Positions 17,720 to 27,177 of a stretch of 64,000 bases of DNA are shown here, in pieces (the first letter of the stretch is position 1; each line of letters opens with the position of its first letter). The position numbers and the translations under genes were made by a program. The notes beneath the pieces were generated by a model that worked only from the letters and a program-made list of their open reading frames with translations, did no database searches and was not told the origin of the DNA. The stretch is from assembly GCF_014243345.1 (NCBI RefSeq), contig NZ_JACLZF010000002.1, positions 1,426,001 to 1,490,000 on the forward strand, written 5' to 3'. This DNA is from Robiginitalea sp. SC105 (GTDB lineage Bacteria; Bacteroidota; Bacteroidia; Flavobacteriales; Flavobacteriaceae).

Positions 17720-20320
17720 ATGAACATAAATAATTTTACCATAAAATCCCAGGAGGCGATCCAGCAGGCCCAGCAGCTTGCACAGGAGATGGGCCACCAG
17801 CAGGTCGAAAATGAGCACCTGTACAAGGCCATTGCCGCCGTGGATGAAAATGTCCTGCCGTTCCTGCTCAAGAAACTGCAGGTGAATGATGTACTGGTAG
17901 GGCAGATTGTCGACAAGGAGTTGCAAACCTTCCCCAAGGTCTCCGGGGGCGACCTTATCTTTTCTGCCGAGGCCGGGAGAACCCTGAATGAAGCGAGCAA
18001 TATTGCAAAAAAAGAGAAAGACGAATACGTTTCGGTAGAACACCTCATGCTGGCAATTCTCAGGTCTAAATCCAAGGTGGCCCGGATCCTGAAGGACCAG
18101 GGCGTCACCGAAAAGGACCTGGGCAAAGCCATTGAAGAGCTTCGCAAGGGCGGCCGGGTGACCTCCCAGAGTGCGGAAGAAACCTACAACGCCCTGGATA
18201 AGTATGCCCGGAACCTGAACGATCTGGCAGACCGCGGGAAGCTGGACCCCGTGATTGGCCGGGATGAGGAAATCCGCCGGATCCTGCAGATACTTTCACG
18301 CCGGACCAAAAACAACCCGATGCTGGTCGGGGAGCCGGGAACCGGCAAGACGGCCATTGCCGAGGGGCTTGCGCACCGCATTGTTCAGGGGGATGTGCCT
18401 GAAAACCTGAAGGATAAGGTGATCTATTCCCTGGATATGGGTGCATTGATCGCCGGTGCAAAATACAAGGGGGAATTTGAAGAGAGGCTCAAATCCGTGA
18501 TCAAGGAGGTCACCTCCTCGGATGGGAATATCGTCCTGTTCATAGACGAGATCCATACGCTGGTAGGCGCCGGCGGCGGACAGGGCGCCATGGATGCAGC
18601 GAACATCCTCAAGCCGGCCCTGGCACGGGGGGAATTGCGCGCCATCGGGGCTACCACCCTGGATGAATACCAAAAGTATTTCGAAAAAGACAAGGCGCTG
18701 GAGCGTCGTTTCCAGAGGGTTACCGTGGAGGAGCCGGACACGGAGGCAGCCATATCCATCCTGCGTGGGTTGAAGGAAAAATATGAGACCCACCACAAGG
18801 TACGCGTACGGGATGAGGCCGTCATTGCCGCCGTGGAGCTCTCCGAGCGCTACATCACCAACCGGTTTTTACCGGACAAGGCCATTGACCTGATGGACGA
18901 GGCGGCCTCCAAGCTGCGGATGGAAATCAATTCCAAACCCGAGGAACTCGACGCGCTCGACCGGAAAATCATGCAGTTGGAAATTGAGATCGAGGCCATC
19001 AAACGGGAGAACGACCCGGACAAGCTCAAAGCCCTGAACGCCGACCTGGCCAATTACAAGGAGGACCGGAACGAACTTTTTGCCAAATGGGAAAGCGAGC
19101 GCAGCGTGGTGGATGCCATACAGAAAACCAAACAATCCATCGAGGAGTTTAAGAACGAGGCCGAACGGGCCGAGCGCAACGGCGAATACGGACGTGTCGC
19201 CGAACTGCGCTATGGTAAGATCAAGGAGGCACAGGCCGAACTGGACCGGCTGCAGGAAGAACTGGACCGGCAACAGGAGGCTGGCACGCTGATCAAGGAA
19301 GAGGTTACCCGTGAGGACATTGCCGAAGTAGTCGCCAAATGGACCGGTATCCCGGTAAACAAGATGCTGCAGAGTGAACGGGAAAAACTCCTGAAACTGG
19401 AGGAAGTACTGCACCGTCGGGTGGTCGGACAGGATGAGGCGATCGAAGCGGTTTCGGATGCCATCCGGCGCAGCCGGGCGGGCCTGCAGGATGCCAAACG
19501 GCCCATTGGTTCCTTTCTGTTCCTGGGTACCACCGGGGTGGGAAAAACGGAACTGGCCAAAACCCTGGCGGCCTATCTCTTTGACGATGAAAATGCCATG
19601 ACCCGGATAGATATGTCCGAATACCAGGAACGCCATGCGGTAAGCCGGCTCGTCGGGGCGCCCCCCGGTTACGTGGGTTACGACGAAGGCGGTCAGCTTA
19701 CCGAGGCTGTTCGCAGAAGGCCCTATTCCGTAGTGCTGCTCGACGAAATCGAAAAGGCCCACCCGGATACCTTCAATATTTTGCTGCAGGTACTGGACGA
19801 GGGACGGCTTACGGATAACAAGGGGCGCGTGGCCGACTTCCGGAACACCATCATTATTATGACCAGCAACATGGGCAGCCATATCATCCAGGAAACCTTT
19901 GAAGACAACCCGGACCTGTTCAGCGCCACGGAAGCAGCCAGGGTAGAAGTCCTCGGACTCCTGCGGAAGACCATACGCCCGGAGTTTCTGAACCGGATCG
20001 ACGATATCATCATGTTTACCCCGCTAAGCAGGGAAGATATCCGGCAGGTGGTGCGGCTGCAGCTCGACAACGTCCGGAAAATGCTGGCGGCCCAGCACAT
20101 CGAGATCGATGCGACTGAGGAAGCCATCCAATACCTCGCGGAGAAGGGCTTTGACCCCCAGTACGGGGCCCGGCCCATAAAACGGGTAATCCAGCGGGAG
20201 GTCCTCAACAAATTGTCCAAGGAGTTGCTCAGTGGCAATATCCACGCAAACAGCGCGGTGTTGATCGATAGTTTTGAGGACGAACTGGTTTTCCGAAATC
20301 AGGACCAATTGGTCGAATGA
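17720..20320 (+). CDS. clpB: ATP-dependent disaggregase ClpB
   Basis: 866 residues from ATG 17720, normal for ClpB. Domain order: N-terminal Clp_N domain (about 1-150, [20 protein letters not shown]), AAA+ 1 with Walker A GEPGTGKT (about 204-211), the coiled-coil middle domain (about 400-530, [16 protein letters not shown] at its end), and AAA+ 2 with Walker A GTTGVGKT (about 602-609) and the pore loop [14 protein letters not shown]. The middle domain identifies ClpB and not a ClpA/ClpC protease partner; there is no ClpP-binding loop that I can see. It works with DnaK to dissolve protein aggregates after heat stress. A terminator follows the stop. Confidence 0.98.
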   Translation: MNINNFTIKSQEAIQQAQQLAQEMGHQQVENEHLYKAIAAVDENVLPFLLKKLQVNDVLVGQIVDKELQTFPKVSGGDLIFSAEAGRTLNEASNIAKKEKDEYVSVEHLMLAILRSKSKVARILKDQGVTEKDLGKAIEELRKGGRVTSQSAEETYNALDKYARNLNDLADRGKLDPVIGRDEEIRRILQILSRRTKNNPMLVGEPGTGKTAIAEGLAHRIVQGDVPENLKDKVIYSLDMGALIAGAKYKGEFEERLKSVIKEVTSSDGNIVLFIDEIHTLVGAGGGQGAMDAANILKPALARGELRAIGATTLDEYQKYFEKDKALERRFQRVTVEEPDTEAAISILRGLKEKYETHHKVRVRDEAVIAAVELSERYITNRFLPDKAIDLMDEAASKLRMEINSKPEELDALDRKIMQLEIEIEAIKRENDPDKLKALNADLANYKEDRNELFAKWESERSVVDAIQKTKQSIEEFKNEAERAERNGEYGRVAELRYGKIKEAQAELDRLQEELDRQQEAGTLIKEEVTREDIAEVVAKWTGIPVNKMLQSEREKLLKLEEVLHRRVVGQDEAIEAVSDAIRRSRAGLQDAKRPIGSFLFLGTTGVGKTELAKTLAAYLFDDENAMTRIDMSEYQERHAVSRLVGAPPGYVGYDEGGQLTEAVRRRPYSVVLLDEIEKAHPDTFNILLQVLDEGRLTDNKGRVADFRNTIIIMTSNMGSHIIQETFEDNPDLFSATEAARVEVLGLLRKTIRPEFLNRIDDIIMFTPLSREDIRQVVRLQLDNVRKMLAAQHIEIDATEEAIQYLAEKGFDPQYGARPIKRVIQREVLNKLSKELLSGNIHANSAVLIDSFEDELVFRNQDQLVE

Positions 20321-20341
20321 ACCAATAAAATAGATGAGATG

Positions 20342-20368
20342 AACCCCTGGCCCCCGGTCAGGGGTTTT
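20342..20368 (+). terminator. Rho-independent terminator of clpB
   Basis: AACCCCTG (20342-20349) and CAGGGGTT (20359-20366) form an 8-bp stem with a 9-base loop, followed by a T-rich tail (TTTTATTTTT). It sits 22 bases after the clpB stop codon. Confidence 0.8.
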
Positions 20369-20435
20369 ATTTTTGGTTACATTTATACCATACCGTATCT
20401 AATTTTTATATTAGCAATCTATAACCGCCTGCTTC

Positions 20436-21032
20436 ATGACCACCAAAGCCGAAAGGACCACAGCCTATATCATCGAAACCGTGGCCCCTATTTTTAACAG
20501 GCAGGGTTATGTGGGCACCAGCATGAGCGACCTTACCGAAGCGACAGGACTGACCAAAGGCGCACTCTACGGAAACTTTGAGAATAAGGATGCCCTGGCC
20601 CTTGCGGCATTTGAATTCAACAGCCGGCGCCTGCTCGATGCCCTGGAAGCGGAACTGGGCGGTGAAGGCGGGGCCATGGAAAAACTGGGCCGCCTGTTGG
20701 GATTCTACAGGAACTACGATGTTTTCACCCGGTCCATGGGAGGATGCCCCATCCTCAACGTCGGGGTGGACGCCCAATACAACCACCGCACCCTGGCGGC
20801 CGCTGCAAGGGAAACGGCACGGGTCATCGAAGGAAAAATCGCCGTTGTGCTGGAAGATGGGGTTCGCAGCCGGGAGCTGCACCTCGTGGTCCCGCCCCTG
20901 ATGTTCGCACGGCAATTGTTTACCATGATACAGGGGGCCGTGACCATGGCCACCATTACCAGCGACCGCAAGTACCTCCACAATACCATTGCCTACCTCG
21001 ATATCCTGATCCGCAAGGAACTCGGCAAATAA
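20436..21032 (+). CDS. TetR/AcrR family transcriptional regulator
   Basis: 198 residues. The N-terminal helix-turn-helix is clear (residues about 25-50: YVGTSMSDLTEATGLTKGAL, then YGNFENKDAL), the hallmark of TetR repressors. The C-terminal part is a ligand-binding helical domain with a region resembling the TetR_C-type found in regulators such as those of the AcuR/YcdC kind (GCPILNVGVDAQYNHRTLAA). No transporter or enzyme gene is adjacent in the same direction, so the target is unknown; self-regulation from the upstream 115-base gap is likely but not shown by a clear operator. Confidence 0.92.
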   Translation: MTTKAERTTAYIIETVAPIFNRQGYVGTSMSDLTEATGLTKGALYGNFENKDALALAAFEFNSRRLLDALEAELGGEGGAMEKLGRLLGFYRNYDVFTRSMGGCPILNVGVDAQYNHRTLAAAARETARVIEGKIAVVLEDGVRSRELHLVVPPLMFARQLFTMIQGAVTMATITSDRKYLHNTIAYLDILIRKELGK

Positions 21033-21122
21033 TTACCAGAATTTTAAATAGCATTCAGCAACCCTGGCGTCCGATGGGTTAACCGCAAAGGGGGCATCTG
21101 GTTATTCGATACCGGGAGCCAT

Positions 21123-22616
21123 CTAGCGGATCCTGAGGATCCAGAGGTCTCCTTCATACCTGCCCGAGAATTTGCTGTCCCTGGCCTGACGGGCCTCGGA
21201 GATGTTGTCATACCGCCTCAGGTAAACGTAGTTGTATTTGTTCCGGCTACGGTAGAAGGACTGGGGTTCGAGCCCCTGCCCGCGAAGTTTTTCCATAAAG
21301 GCGTCATAGTAGCGCTTGGTCCCGAAAACATTCGCGATCAGATAATAACCAGGCTCCAATTGGCCTTCCCGGGTGATTTCCTGGTATTTCTCCCCTGCCT
21401 CCGGGGTGACATCCTCCTCCTGAAGCGCCAGGGCACGTTCGGCCTCACTGATCGAATCCCGGCGGCGTTGCTGGGCGAGCAATTCTTCCTGCCGGCGCGC
21501 CGTTTCGATGGAGTCCCTGCGTGCGGCTGCCATTCGCGCAGCCTCGGCTTCGCGTGCGGCCGCAACCCCGGCAGCCTCGGCTTCACGGGCCGCAGCAAGG
21601 GAATCCCGCTCCTGGCGGCGGGCCGCTTCTTCGGCCTGTTCCCTGGCGGCCAGGAGTTCCGCCTCCCGTTTCAGGTCCTCTTCCACATCGAAGCCCACCA
21701 CTTTTTTCCTGTGGTCCGTTTTCCCGAAATCATAGGCCAGGACCAATTCGTAGGAAAGCCCATCTGTTTCAGGGGCATTGTCCGAAGCGAATTCCACGAC
21801 TCCCCCAATGGAAAGGTGTTGTAAAAACCGTCCCCCTGCCCCGAGTGACGGACCGTAAAAGCTGTTGTATCCGCCCTGAATCCAATACCGGGATGCGTTG
21901 AATATGCCGTTTAGGCCGATTTGCGTGTCAAACCCGGGTATTTTCTTGAAATAAACCATCGGGGTGAACCGGTCCGGGGAAGCTGCGCTCCCCCCTCCCG
22001 TTTCGAAATCATACCGGGCCATGCCGATAACGATCTTTTCGTCCGACCGGCTTACCGCCTCCTGGTAATCGAAGCTGTAATCAAAAAGGTTTTCAAAGAC
22101 AAATCCCACTCCCAGATCGTTGTATTTCAACTCAATGGCCGGGGCTACCTGAATGATAAAATCCTGGTTGTCCTCCGGGAAAGGCAGTATGGGTTCCTGG
22201 ATGATGAAGCGGTTGTCCGTAAGCTCCTGCCGGTAGGCAAAGGCATTGAAACCAGCCGCCACTGAAAATTCGTCCGTAATGCGGAAATCGTAGGCGAAAT
22301 TCACCATGCCCCCCGTGTGCTGGAACAGGCGGTTATTGTTCTGGAAAAGGCCGCCCCCGAGGGCAAAGCCATCAAATTTCCCGGTATAGTTCAACAACAG
22401 GGTGGTCGGGTCCCCATCGATGGTCTGCCATTGCCATCTGGTCCAGAGTCCGATGCGGTGCCGGGGGTCCTGTCGAAGGGAAAACACCGGGTTGAACAGG
22501 CTGGAATTGATCGACAGGAGGTTGTGCTGGCGGAAATCGGCTGGGAGGGGTACCTCCTGGCCGAAAATGGGAATGACGGCCATTAAAAGCATCAGGGCCG
22601 ATATACTTTTTGCCAT
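21123..22616 (-). CDS. PorP/SprF-like type IX secretion membrane protein fused to a SPOR-like domain
   Basis: 497 residues. A signal peptide (cleavage after about residue 20, IPIFGQ) leads into a PorP/SprF-like outer-membrane barrel (about 21-300): PADFRQHNLLSINSSLFNPV, then many strands such as FDGFALGGGLFQNNNRLF. Such proteins anchor gliding adhesins or type IX secretion partners at the outer membrane. Residues about 308-405 are a highly charged Ala/Glu/Arg-rich coiled-coil-like linker with repeated RRDSI and AAREAEAA blocks. Residues about 412-497 look like a SPOR-type fold (GYYLIANVFGTKRYYDAFME, then LYFR-like YNYVYLRRYDN), which may bind peptidoglycan glycan strands. The fusion suggests a barrel tethered to the wall. 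No partner adhesin gene is adjacent. Confidence 0.85.
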   Translation of the reverse strand: MAKSISALMLLMAVIPIFGQEVPLPADFRQHNLLSINSSLFNPVFSLRQDPRHRIGLWTRWQWQTIDGDPTTLLLNYTGKFDGFALGGGLFQNNNRLFQHTGGMVNFAYDFRITDEFSVAAGFNAFAYRQELTDNRFIIQEPILPFPEDNQDFIIQVAPAIELKYNDLGVGFVFENLFDYSFDYQEAVSRSDEKIVIGMARYDFETGGGSAASPDRFTPMVYFKKIPGFDTQIGLNGIFNASRYWIQGGYNSFYGPSLGAGGRFLQHLSIGGVVEFASDNAPETDGLSYELVLAYDFGKTDHRKKVVGFDVEEDLKREAELLAAREQAEEAARRQERDSLAAAREAEAAGVAAAREAEAARMAAARRDSIETARRQEELLAQQRRRDSISEAERALALQEEDVTPEAGEKYQEITREGQLEPGYYLIANVFGTKRYYDAFMEKLRGQGLEPQSFYRSRNKYNYVYLRRYDNISEARQARDSKFSGRYEGDLWILRIR

Positions 22617-22646
22617 AGCACAAACCGATTAAAAGGATCGTTATAC

Positions 22647-22654
22647 TATATTTG
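22647..22654 (+). promoter_or_regulatory. Bacteroidota -7 promoter box (TATATTTG)
   Basis: Exact TAnnTTTG match 55 bases upstream of the ATG at 22709, in the gap shared with the divergent PorP-like gene. No -33 TTG at usual spacing. Confidence 0.4.
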
Positions 22655-22708
22655 GTGAAATACAGTTAAATTCTGTGGGGACCACAAAGTTAAACAAACC
22701 GCTTCATT

Positions 22709-23257
22709 ATGAAAATAAATAACTGCCTTATCCTGCTGTGCATCCTGTTTCTCGGGCTTTCCTGCAAAGACGATGCCCCGCTTCAGGATCTGGATCCCGG
22801 ACCCGCAGAAGTAACCACTTTCTACCTGATCCGGCATGCGGAAAAAGACCGGAGCAACCCGGAGGACATCGACCCGGAACTTACCCAGAAAGGCCTGGGA
22901 AGGGCCATGCACTGGGCAGAAATCCTCAATGACGTACCGCTTGACGCGATTTACACCACGGATTTTGAACGCACATCCATGACGGCAGCGCCCGCGGCAG
23001 TGAAACAGGATATCACCGTCCAGTACTACGACCCCCAAACCCTGGATGTCGAAGCCTTCAAAACGGAGAACAGGGGTGGCAATGTCCTTGTGGTGGGCCA
23101 CAGCAATACAACTCCGGAACTGGTCAACCGCCTGCTGGGTGAAACGCGGTATCCCGCCATGGACGACAGCGACAACGGCTCCCTTTTTATCGTCCAGCTG
23201 GTAGGTTCCCGGGCGACGGCAACCCGCCTGATCTTCAATTGTAATTGCCCGGACTGA
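22709..23257 (+). CDS. Histidine phosphatase (phosphoglycerate mutase-like) lipoprotein
   Basis: 182 residues with a lipoprotein signal (lipobox LGLSC), so it is exported and anchored. The histidine phosphatase signature is FYLIRHAEKDRS, with the phospho-accepting His after Arg, and a second catalytic His lies in VLVVGHSNTTPEL. These proteins hydrolyse phosphate esters by way of a phospho-histidine; the size fits the small SixA/PhoE-like group, and the substrate is unknown. The 3' end overlaps the end of the convergent lipoprotein gene by 23 bases. Confidence 0.9.
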   Translation: MKINNCLILLCILFLGLSCKDDAPLQDLDPGPAEVTTFYLIRHAEKDRSNPEDIDPELTQKGLGRAMHWAEILNDVPLDAIYTTDFERTSMTAAPAAVKQDITVQYYDPQTLDVEAFKTENRGGNVLVVGHSNTTPELVNRLLGETRYPAMDDSDNGSLFIVQLVGSRATATRLIFNCNCPD

Positions 23258-23987
23258 CCTCGATATTCGTCAGTTCAATGACGGATAACTCCTCGAGTTC
23301 GCCTGCAGCATACAGGCTGTCGATTGTTGGCAGGGGTATTTTTGCGGCCGGTTTGTAGTTCCTGTAATCCTGGAACCGGATACCGCCTACTTCCCGGTCG
23401 TTATACGCCACGCGAAAGCGCTGTCCGCCCCCGTCGGTATGGTACTCATAGGCCAGGTAGTCCGGCCGGAAGGTCTCCGTGTTGAACCAGTACAGGAATA
23501 CATCCTCGTAGTCCTTGCCCCCGCCTTCCTGGTCAAAGGTTACCCGGATTTTATAGTATTCGGAACCTTCCAGCGGGACGACCCCCACCAATTCCTTATT
23601 GACCGCCCGGTCATTGAGCCCGTGGGGCAGAAAGGCAAAGTAGTGCACGGAATTTACCGAATTTGCCAGTTTGTTTGCCGTGGTGTCCGCAAGCACTACC
23701 GGGGAATCATTGACCAGGCGCTCAAATTCATTGCCAATCTTGCTGTCAGTGATCACCGCGGTGTCGGTGGTGGTAATCCGCCTCAGGACCTCGCGCCCGT
23801 TCTCCCGGAAGGCCACGTAGTTGCGGTCCCGGAACCCGAATTGTATGGTACTTTCCACATAGCGGCTACCCCCGGATACCTCAATGGCCCGGTCCACAAT
23901 TTCCTGAGCGGTGAGGGCTGCAGGCTTTTTGTCTTCCCGGCAACCGGTAATCAAGGCTGGAAGCAATAGCAGAAAAAGATATTTCAT
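23235..23987 (-). CDS. Lipoprotein, DUF6503-like
   Basis: 250 residues from ATG 23987; the upstream in-frame ATG at 24020 would add residues ahead of a perfect lipoprotein signal (MKYLFLLLLPALITGC) and is rejected. The mature part is rich in beta strands (YVESTIQFGFRDRNYVAFRE, FRPDYLAYEYHTDGGGQRF), as in LolA/LppX-like or DUF6503 proteins that may bind a lipid or small ligand. The DUF number is from memory and not certain. It converges on the histidine phosphatase gene with a 23-base overlap and is divergent from smpB. Confidence 0.75.
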   Translation of the reverse strand: MKYLFLLLLPALITGCREDKKPAALTAQEIVDRAIEVSGGSRYVESTIQFGFRDRNYVAFRENGREVLRRITTTDTAVITDSKIGNEFERLVNDSPVVLADTTANKLANSVNSVHYFAFLPHGLNDRAVNKELVGVVPLEGSEYYKIRVTFDQEGGGKDYEDVFLYWFNTETFRPDYLAYEYHTDGGGQRFRVAYNDREVGGIRFQDYRNYKPAAKIPLPTIDSLYAAGELEELSVIELTNIEVSPGNYN

Positions 23988-24079
23988 CAGTATGCGATTT
24001 TGGATTGCAAATTTCGCCATTTATGCCGGATAGTCGCAGTTTTACGCCTAAAATAACCGAAATGCCCCATTTTTTCCCT

Positions 24080-24087
24080 TAATTTTG
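24080..24087 (+). promoter_or_regulatory. Bacteroidota -7 promoter box (TAATTTTG), nearly abutting smpB
   Basis: Exact TAnnTTTG match ending seven bases before the smpB ATG at 24094. If this box is used the mRNA would begin at or next to the start codon, that is, a leaderless transcript. Confidence 0.4.
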
Positions 24088-24093
24088 CCCGGT

Positions 24094-24555
24094 ATGCAGA
24101 AGCAGATCAACATTAAAAACCGCCGCGCCCGGTTCGATTACGAATTAATCGACACCTACGTGGCCGGGATTGTCCTTTCCGGCACCGAAATCAAATCGAT
24201 CCGGGAGGGGAAGGCTTCCATTGCCGAAGGCTTCTGTGAATTCAACCCCGGGGGCGAATTGTTTGTGATCAATATGCAGGTGGACGAATACAGCCACGGC
24301 TCGCATTTCAACCACCAACCCAAGGCGGCCCGGAAATTATTGCTGAACAAGCAGGAACTGGCCAAACTTCACAAGGCCGTGAAAACCACCGGGAACACGA
24401 TCGTCCCGCTCAACCTTTTTATCAACGACCGGGGGCTGGCCAAGCTCAAAATCGCCCTGGCCAAAGGGAAGAAGCAATACGACAAGCGGGAAACGATCCG
24501 GAGCCGGGAATCGAAGCGGCAACTCGACCGGGTGAAGAAGGCGTTCAACTCCTGA
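24094..24555 (+). CDS. smpB: SsrA-binding protein SmpB
   Basis: 153 residues from ATG 24094; a TTG at 24085 is in frame but overlaps the promoter-like box. Family blocks are complete: [38 protein letters not shown], and the basic C-terminal tail rich in Lys/Arg ([18 protein letters not shown]). SmpB binds tmRNA and brings it to stalled ribosomes for trans-translation. The tmRNA gene is not found in this window. The stop directly abuts the end of the convergent pcm gene. Confidence 0.97.
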   Translation: MQKQINIKNRRARFDYELIDTYVAGIVLSGTEIKSIREGKASIAEGFCEFNPGGELFVINMQVDEYSHGSHFNHQPKAARKLLLNKQELAKLHKAVKTTGNTIVPLNLFINDRGLAKLKIALAKGKKQYDKRETIRSRESKRQLDRVKKAFNS

Positions 24556-25197
24556 CTAACCCTTGTCCTCCAGCAGGGGCACGAAGCGGAAGGCCCCGCC
24601 GGCCTGCCGTTCAAACTCCGTTTCCGAAGCGCGGCGGATCAACATCATGGTCTGGTCCTCCTCCCCAACCGGGATCACCATACGGCCTCCGATGGCAAGC
24701 TGTGACATCAGGGGCCGGGGCACCCATGGCGCCCCGGCAGTGACGATGATCGCATCGAATGGTGCCTCATCCGGCAGTCCTTTATATCCGTCGCCAAACA
24801 CAAATTTTTTGGGCCGGTATCCCATCCGCCGGAAAAACAGGTTGGTTTTCTTGAAGAGCTCCAGTTGGCGCTCCACCGTATAGACCCGTGCCTTGAGATG
24901 CAGGAGCACTGCAGTCTGGTAACCGCTGCCCGTACCTATTTCCAATACCTTATCACCCGGTTTAATCCCGAGAAGCGCAGTTTGATACGCCACGGTGTAC
25001 GGCTGGGAAATGGTCTGCTCTGCGGCAATGGGAAAGGCCTTGTCCTGGTAGGCGTGATCCTCAAAACTGCTGTCCATGAACAAGTGGCGGGGAACCGACC
25101 GGATGGCATCCAGGACGGCTTTATCCGTTACCCCCTTGGAGGCAATGGTGTCTGCCAGCTGGTTCCTTTTCCCGCGGTGTTTTAAGGTATCCCTCAA
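24556..25197 (-). CDS. pcm: Protein-L-isoaspartate O-methyltransferase
   Basis: 213 residues from TTG 25197; no ATG fits at the N-terminus, and the TTG gives the usual family start (RDTLKHRGKRNQL). The SAM-binding motif VLEIGTGSGYQTAVLL is at 84-99, preceded by the PCMT region (QDKAFPIAAEQTISQPYTVA). The enzyme methylates isoaspartyl residues in aged proteins so that they can revert to Asp. It is convergent with smpB, the two coding regions meeting with no gap. The neighbour upstream is divergent. Confidence 0.95.
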   Translation of the reverse strand: MRDTLKHRGKRNQLADTIASKGVTDKAVLDAIRSVPRHLFMDSSFEDHAYQDKAFPIAAEQTISQPYTVAYQTALLGIKPGDKVLEIGTGSGYQTAVLLHLKARVYTVERQLELFKKTNLFFRRMGYRPKKFVFGDGYKGLPDEAPFDAIIVTAGAPWVPRPLMSQLAIGGRMVIPVGEEDQTMMLIRRASETEFERQAGGAFRFVPLLEDKG

Positions 25198-25260
25198 GTG
25201 TGGTGGTTTTTCGCTAAGTTAGAAAATATTGCGCATGCCCCCGGTCTGGCAAAGTATGTT

Positions 25261-25268
25261 TATTTTTG
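25261..25268 (+). promoter_or_regulatory. Bacteroidota -7 promoter box (TATTTTTG) before the 25-32 kb gene run
   Basis: Exact TAnnTTTG match 18 bases upstream of the ATG at 25287. It would drive the first gene of a long co-directional run. No -33 TTG at usual spacing. Confidence 0.45.
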
Positions 25269-25286
25269 GGGAAAACAGAATCCATT

Positions 25287-26264
25287 ATGATACGAGCCGG
25301 CGTACTAGGGGCAGGACACCTTGGTAAAATCCACCTGCGCCTTTTGAAAGAATCCCCCAGGTACGAACTCGTGGGGTTCTTTGACCCGGACCTGGTTCAG
25401 GGGAAAAAGGTCTCTGAAGAATTCGGCATCCCTTATTTTGACAATATGGGCCAGTTGATCGAAGCGGTGGACATGGTGGACATCGTCACCCCCACGCTAT
25501 CCCACTACGACTGTGCCACCCGCGCCGTAGGTACGGGCAAACATATTTTCATCGAAAAACCGGTTACGCATACCTACGAAGAAGCCCGGGATCTGATGGC
25601 TCAGGTCGAAAAAAAAGGCGTTCAGGCACAGGTGGGCCATGTGGAACGGTTTAACCCGGCATTCACAGCCGTGGCCCCCATGCTGGATTCCCCCATGTTT
25701 ATTGAGACCCACCGCCTGGCCGAATTCAACCCGCGCGGGACAGATGTCCCGGTGGTACTGGACCTGATGATCCACGACATCGACATCATCCTGAGCGTAG
25801 TCAAGTCTCCGGTCCGGGATATCCGCGCCAGCGGGGTGTCCGTGATCAGCAAATCGCCTGATATTGCGAATGCTCGTATCGCCTTTGAGAACGGTTGTGT
25901 CGCGAACCTGACGGCCAGCCGCATCTCGCTCAAGAACATGCGGAAATCCCGGTTTTTCCAGCGCGACGCCTATATATCGGTGGATTTCCTGGAACGGAAA
26001 GTGGAGGTCGTCAAAATGAAGGATGCCCCTGCGACCCCGGGGGAGTTCGATATGATCCTGCAGAATGCCGAAGGGGAGAAGAAACAGATCTATTTCGAAA
26101 ATCCCGAAATAAAGACCAACAATGCCATCCTGGACGAACTTGAACACTTTGCGACTTCCATCGAAACCGGAAGTACCCCTGTGGTTTCCCTGGGGGATGG
26201 CGCCCGGGCGCTCGACGTGGCACTACGGATCATCGGGGCCTTCGAAACGCAAACGCATTCTTAA
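25287..26264 (+). CDS. Gfo/Idh/MocA family NAD(P)-dependent oxidoreductase
   Basis: 325 residues from ATG 25287 (an in-frame TTG at 25266 lies in the promoter box and is rejected). The N-terminal Rossmann domain shows AGVLGAGHLGKIHLRLL and the family EKP motif in HIFIEKPVTH (about 88-97); the C-terminal domain contains the catalytic-type His region MIHDIDIILS. These enzymes oxidise or reduce sugars and related polyols; the substrate is not evident. It is the first gene of the run up to 32509, with 20 bases to the next gene. Confidence 0.92.
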   Translation: MIRAGVLGAGHLGKIHLRLLKESPRYELVGFFDPDLVQGKKVSEEFGIPYFDNMGQLIEAVDMVDIVTPTLSHYDCATRAVGTGKHIFIEKPVTHTYEEARDLMAQVEKKGVQAQVGHVERFNPAFTAVAPMLDSPMFIETHRLAEFNPRGTDVPVVLDLMIHDIDIILSVVKSPVRDIRASGVSVISKSPDIANARIAFENGCVANLTASRISLKNMRKSRFFQRDAYISVDFLERKVEVVKMKDAPATPGEFDMILQNAEGEKKQIYFENPEIKTNNAILDELEHFATSIETGSTPVVSLGDGARALDVALRIIGAFETQTHS

Positions 26265-26284
26265 CCTTTAACCTGAAACGCATC

Positions 26285-27172
26285 ATGAAGCATATATCCG
26301 TAATCGGCGCCGGAACGATGGGCAATGGAATTGCCCATGTATTCGCCCAGCACGATTACCGCGTCCAACTCATTGACATCGACGAACAAAGCCTGAAAAA
26401 GGGGCTGGCCACCATCGAAAAGAACCTGCAGCGGATGGTAGCGAAGGGCACCCTGGAAGCTTCCCGGGTGGCAGCCACCCTTGACAATATACAGGCAGGC
26501 AGCTCTATCGCCAAGGGGGTGGCCGAGGCCGACCTGATAGTGGAAGCGGCTACTGAAAACGCAAAGCTCAAAATGGACATCTTCCGGGAGCTGGACCAGG
26601 CCGCACCCCCCGAAGCCATCCTTGCCAGCAACACCTCGTCCATCTCCATCACGCAAATCGCGGCAGCAACCAGCCGGCCCCAGCAGGTCATCGGGATGCA
26701 TTTCATGAACCCGGTCCCCCTGATGCAACTGGTCGAGGTAATCCGGGGGTACAGCACCAGCGACTCGGTGACCACGACCATCCTGGAGCTCTCCGAAAAA
26801 CTGGGCAAAACGCCGACGGAAGTCAACGATTACCCGGGGTTCGTAGCCAACCGGATCCTGATGCCCATGATCAATGAAGCCATTGAAACCCTATACCACG
26901 GCGTTGCCGGTGTCGGGGAAATCGATACGGTCATGAAGCTCGGGATGGGACACCCCATGGGGCCGCTGCAGCTGGCCGACTTTATCGGCCTGGATGTATG
27001 CCTGTCGATCCTGGAGGTACTCAACGAGGGGTTCAGGAATCCGAAATACGCCCCTTGCCCGTTGCTGCGCAAGATGGTCACTGCAGGGAAACTCGGGGTC
27101 AAATCCGGGGAAGGGTTCTACGATTATTCCGAATCCAGGAAAGCCGAACGCATCTCCGCCCAGTTCAGCTAA
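26285..27172 (+). CDS. 3-hydroxyacyl-CoA (3-hydroxybutyryl-CoA) dehydrogenase
   Basis: 295 residues, the length of monofunctional 3-hydroxybutyryl-CoA dehydrogenases. NAD-binding ISVIGAGTMGNGIAHVFAQ at the N-terminus, the family signature GMHFMNPVPLMQLVEVI with the catalytic His, and a C-terminal helical domain (DYPGFVANRILMPMINEA). It interconverts (S)-3-hydroxyacyl-CoA and 3-ketoacyl-CoA. Thiolase and enoyl-CoA hydratase genes are not adjacent, so the pathway role (butyrate/fatty acid oxidation) is not fixed by context. Confidence 0.95.
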   Translation: MKHISVIGAGTMGNGIAHVFAQHDYRVQLIDIDEQSLKKGLATIEKNLQRMVAKGTLEASRVAATLDNIQAGSSIAKGVAEADLIVEAATENAKLKMDIFRELDQAAPPEAILASNTSSISITQIAAATSRPQQVIGMHFMNPVPLMQLVEVIRGYSTSDSVTTTILELSEKLGKTPTEVNDYPGFVANRILMPMINEAIETLYHGVAGVGEIDTVMKLGMGHPMGPLQLADFIGLDVCLSILEVLNEGFRNPKYAPCPLLRKMVTAGKLGVKSGEGFYDYSESRKAERISAQFS

Positions 27173-27177
27173 GCGGT

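Noticed and set aside
18869-19882. Long open frame on the minus strand within clpB
   Set aside because: High-GC shadow of clpB, which has both Walker motifs and middle domain intact; the translation has no family features.
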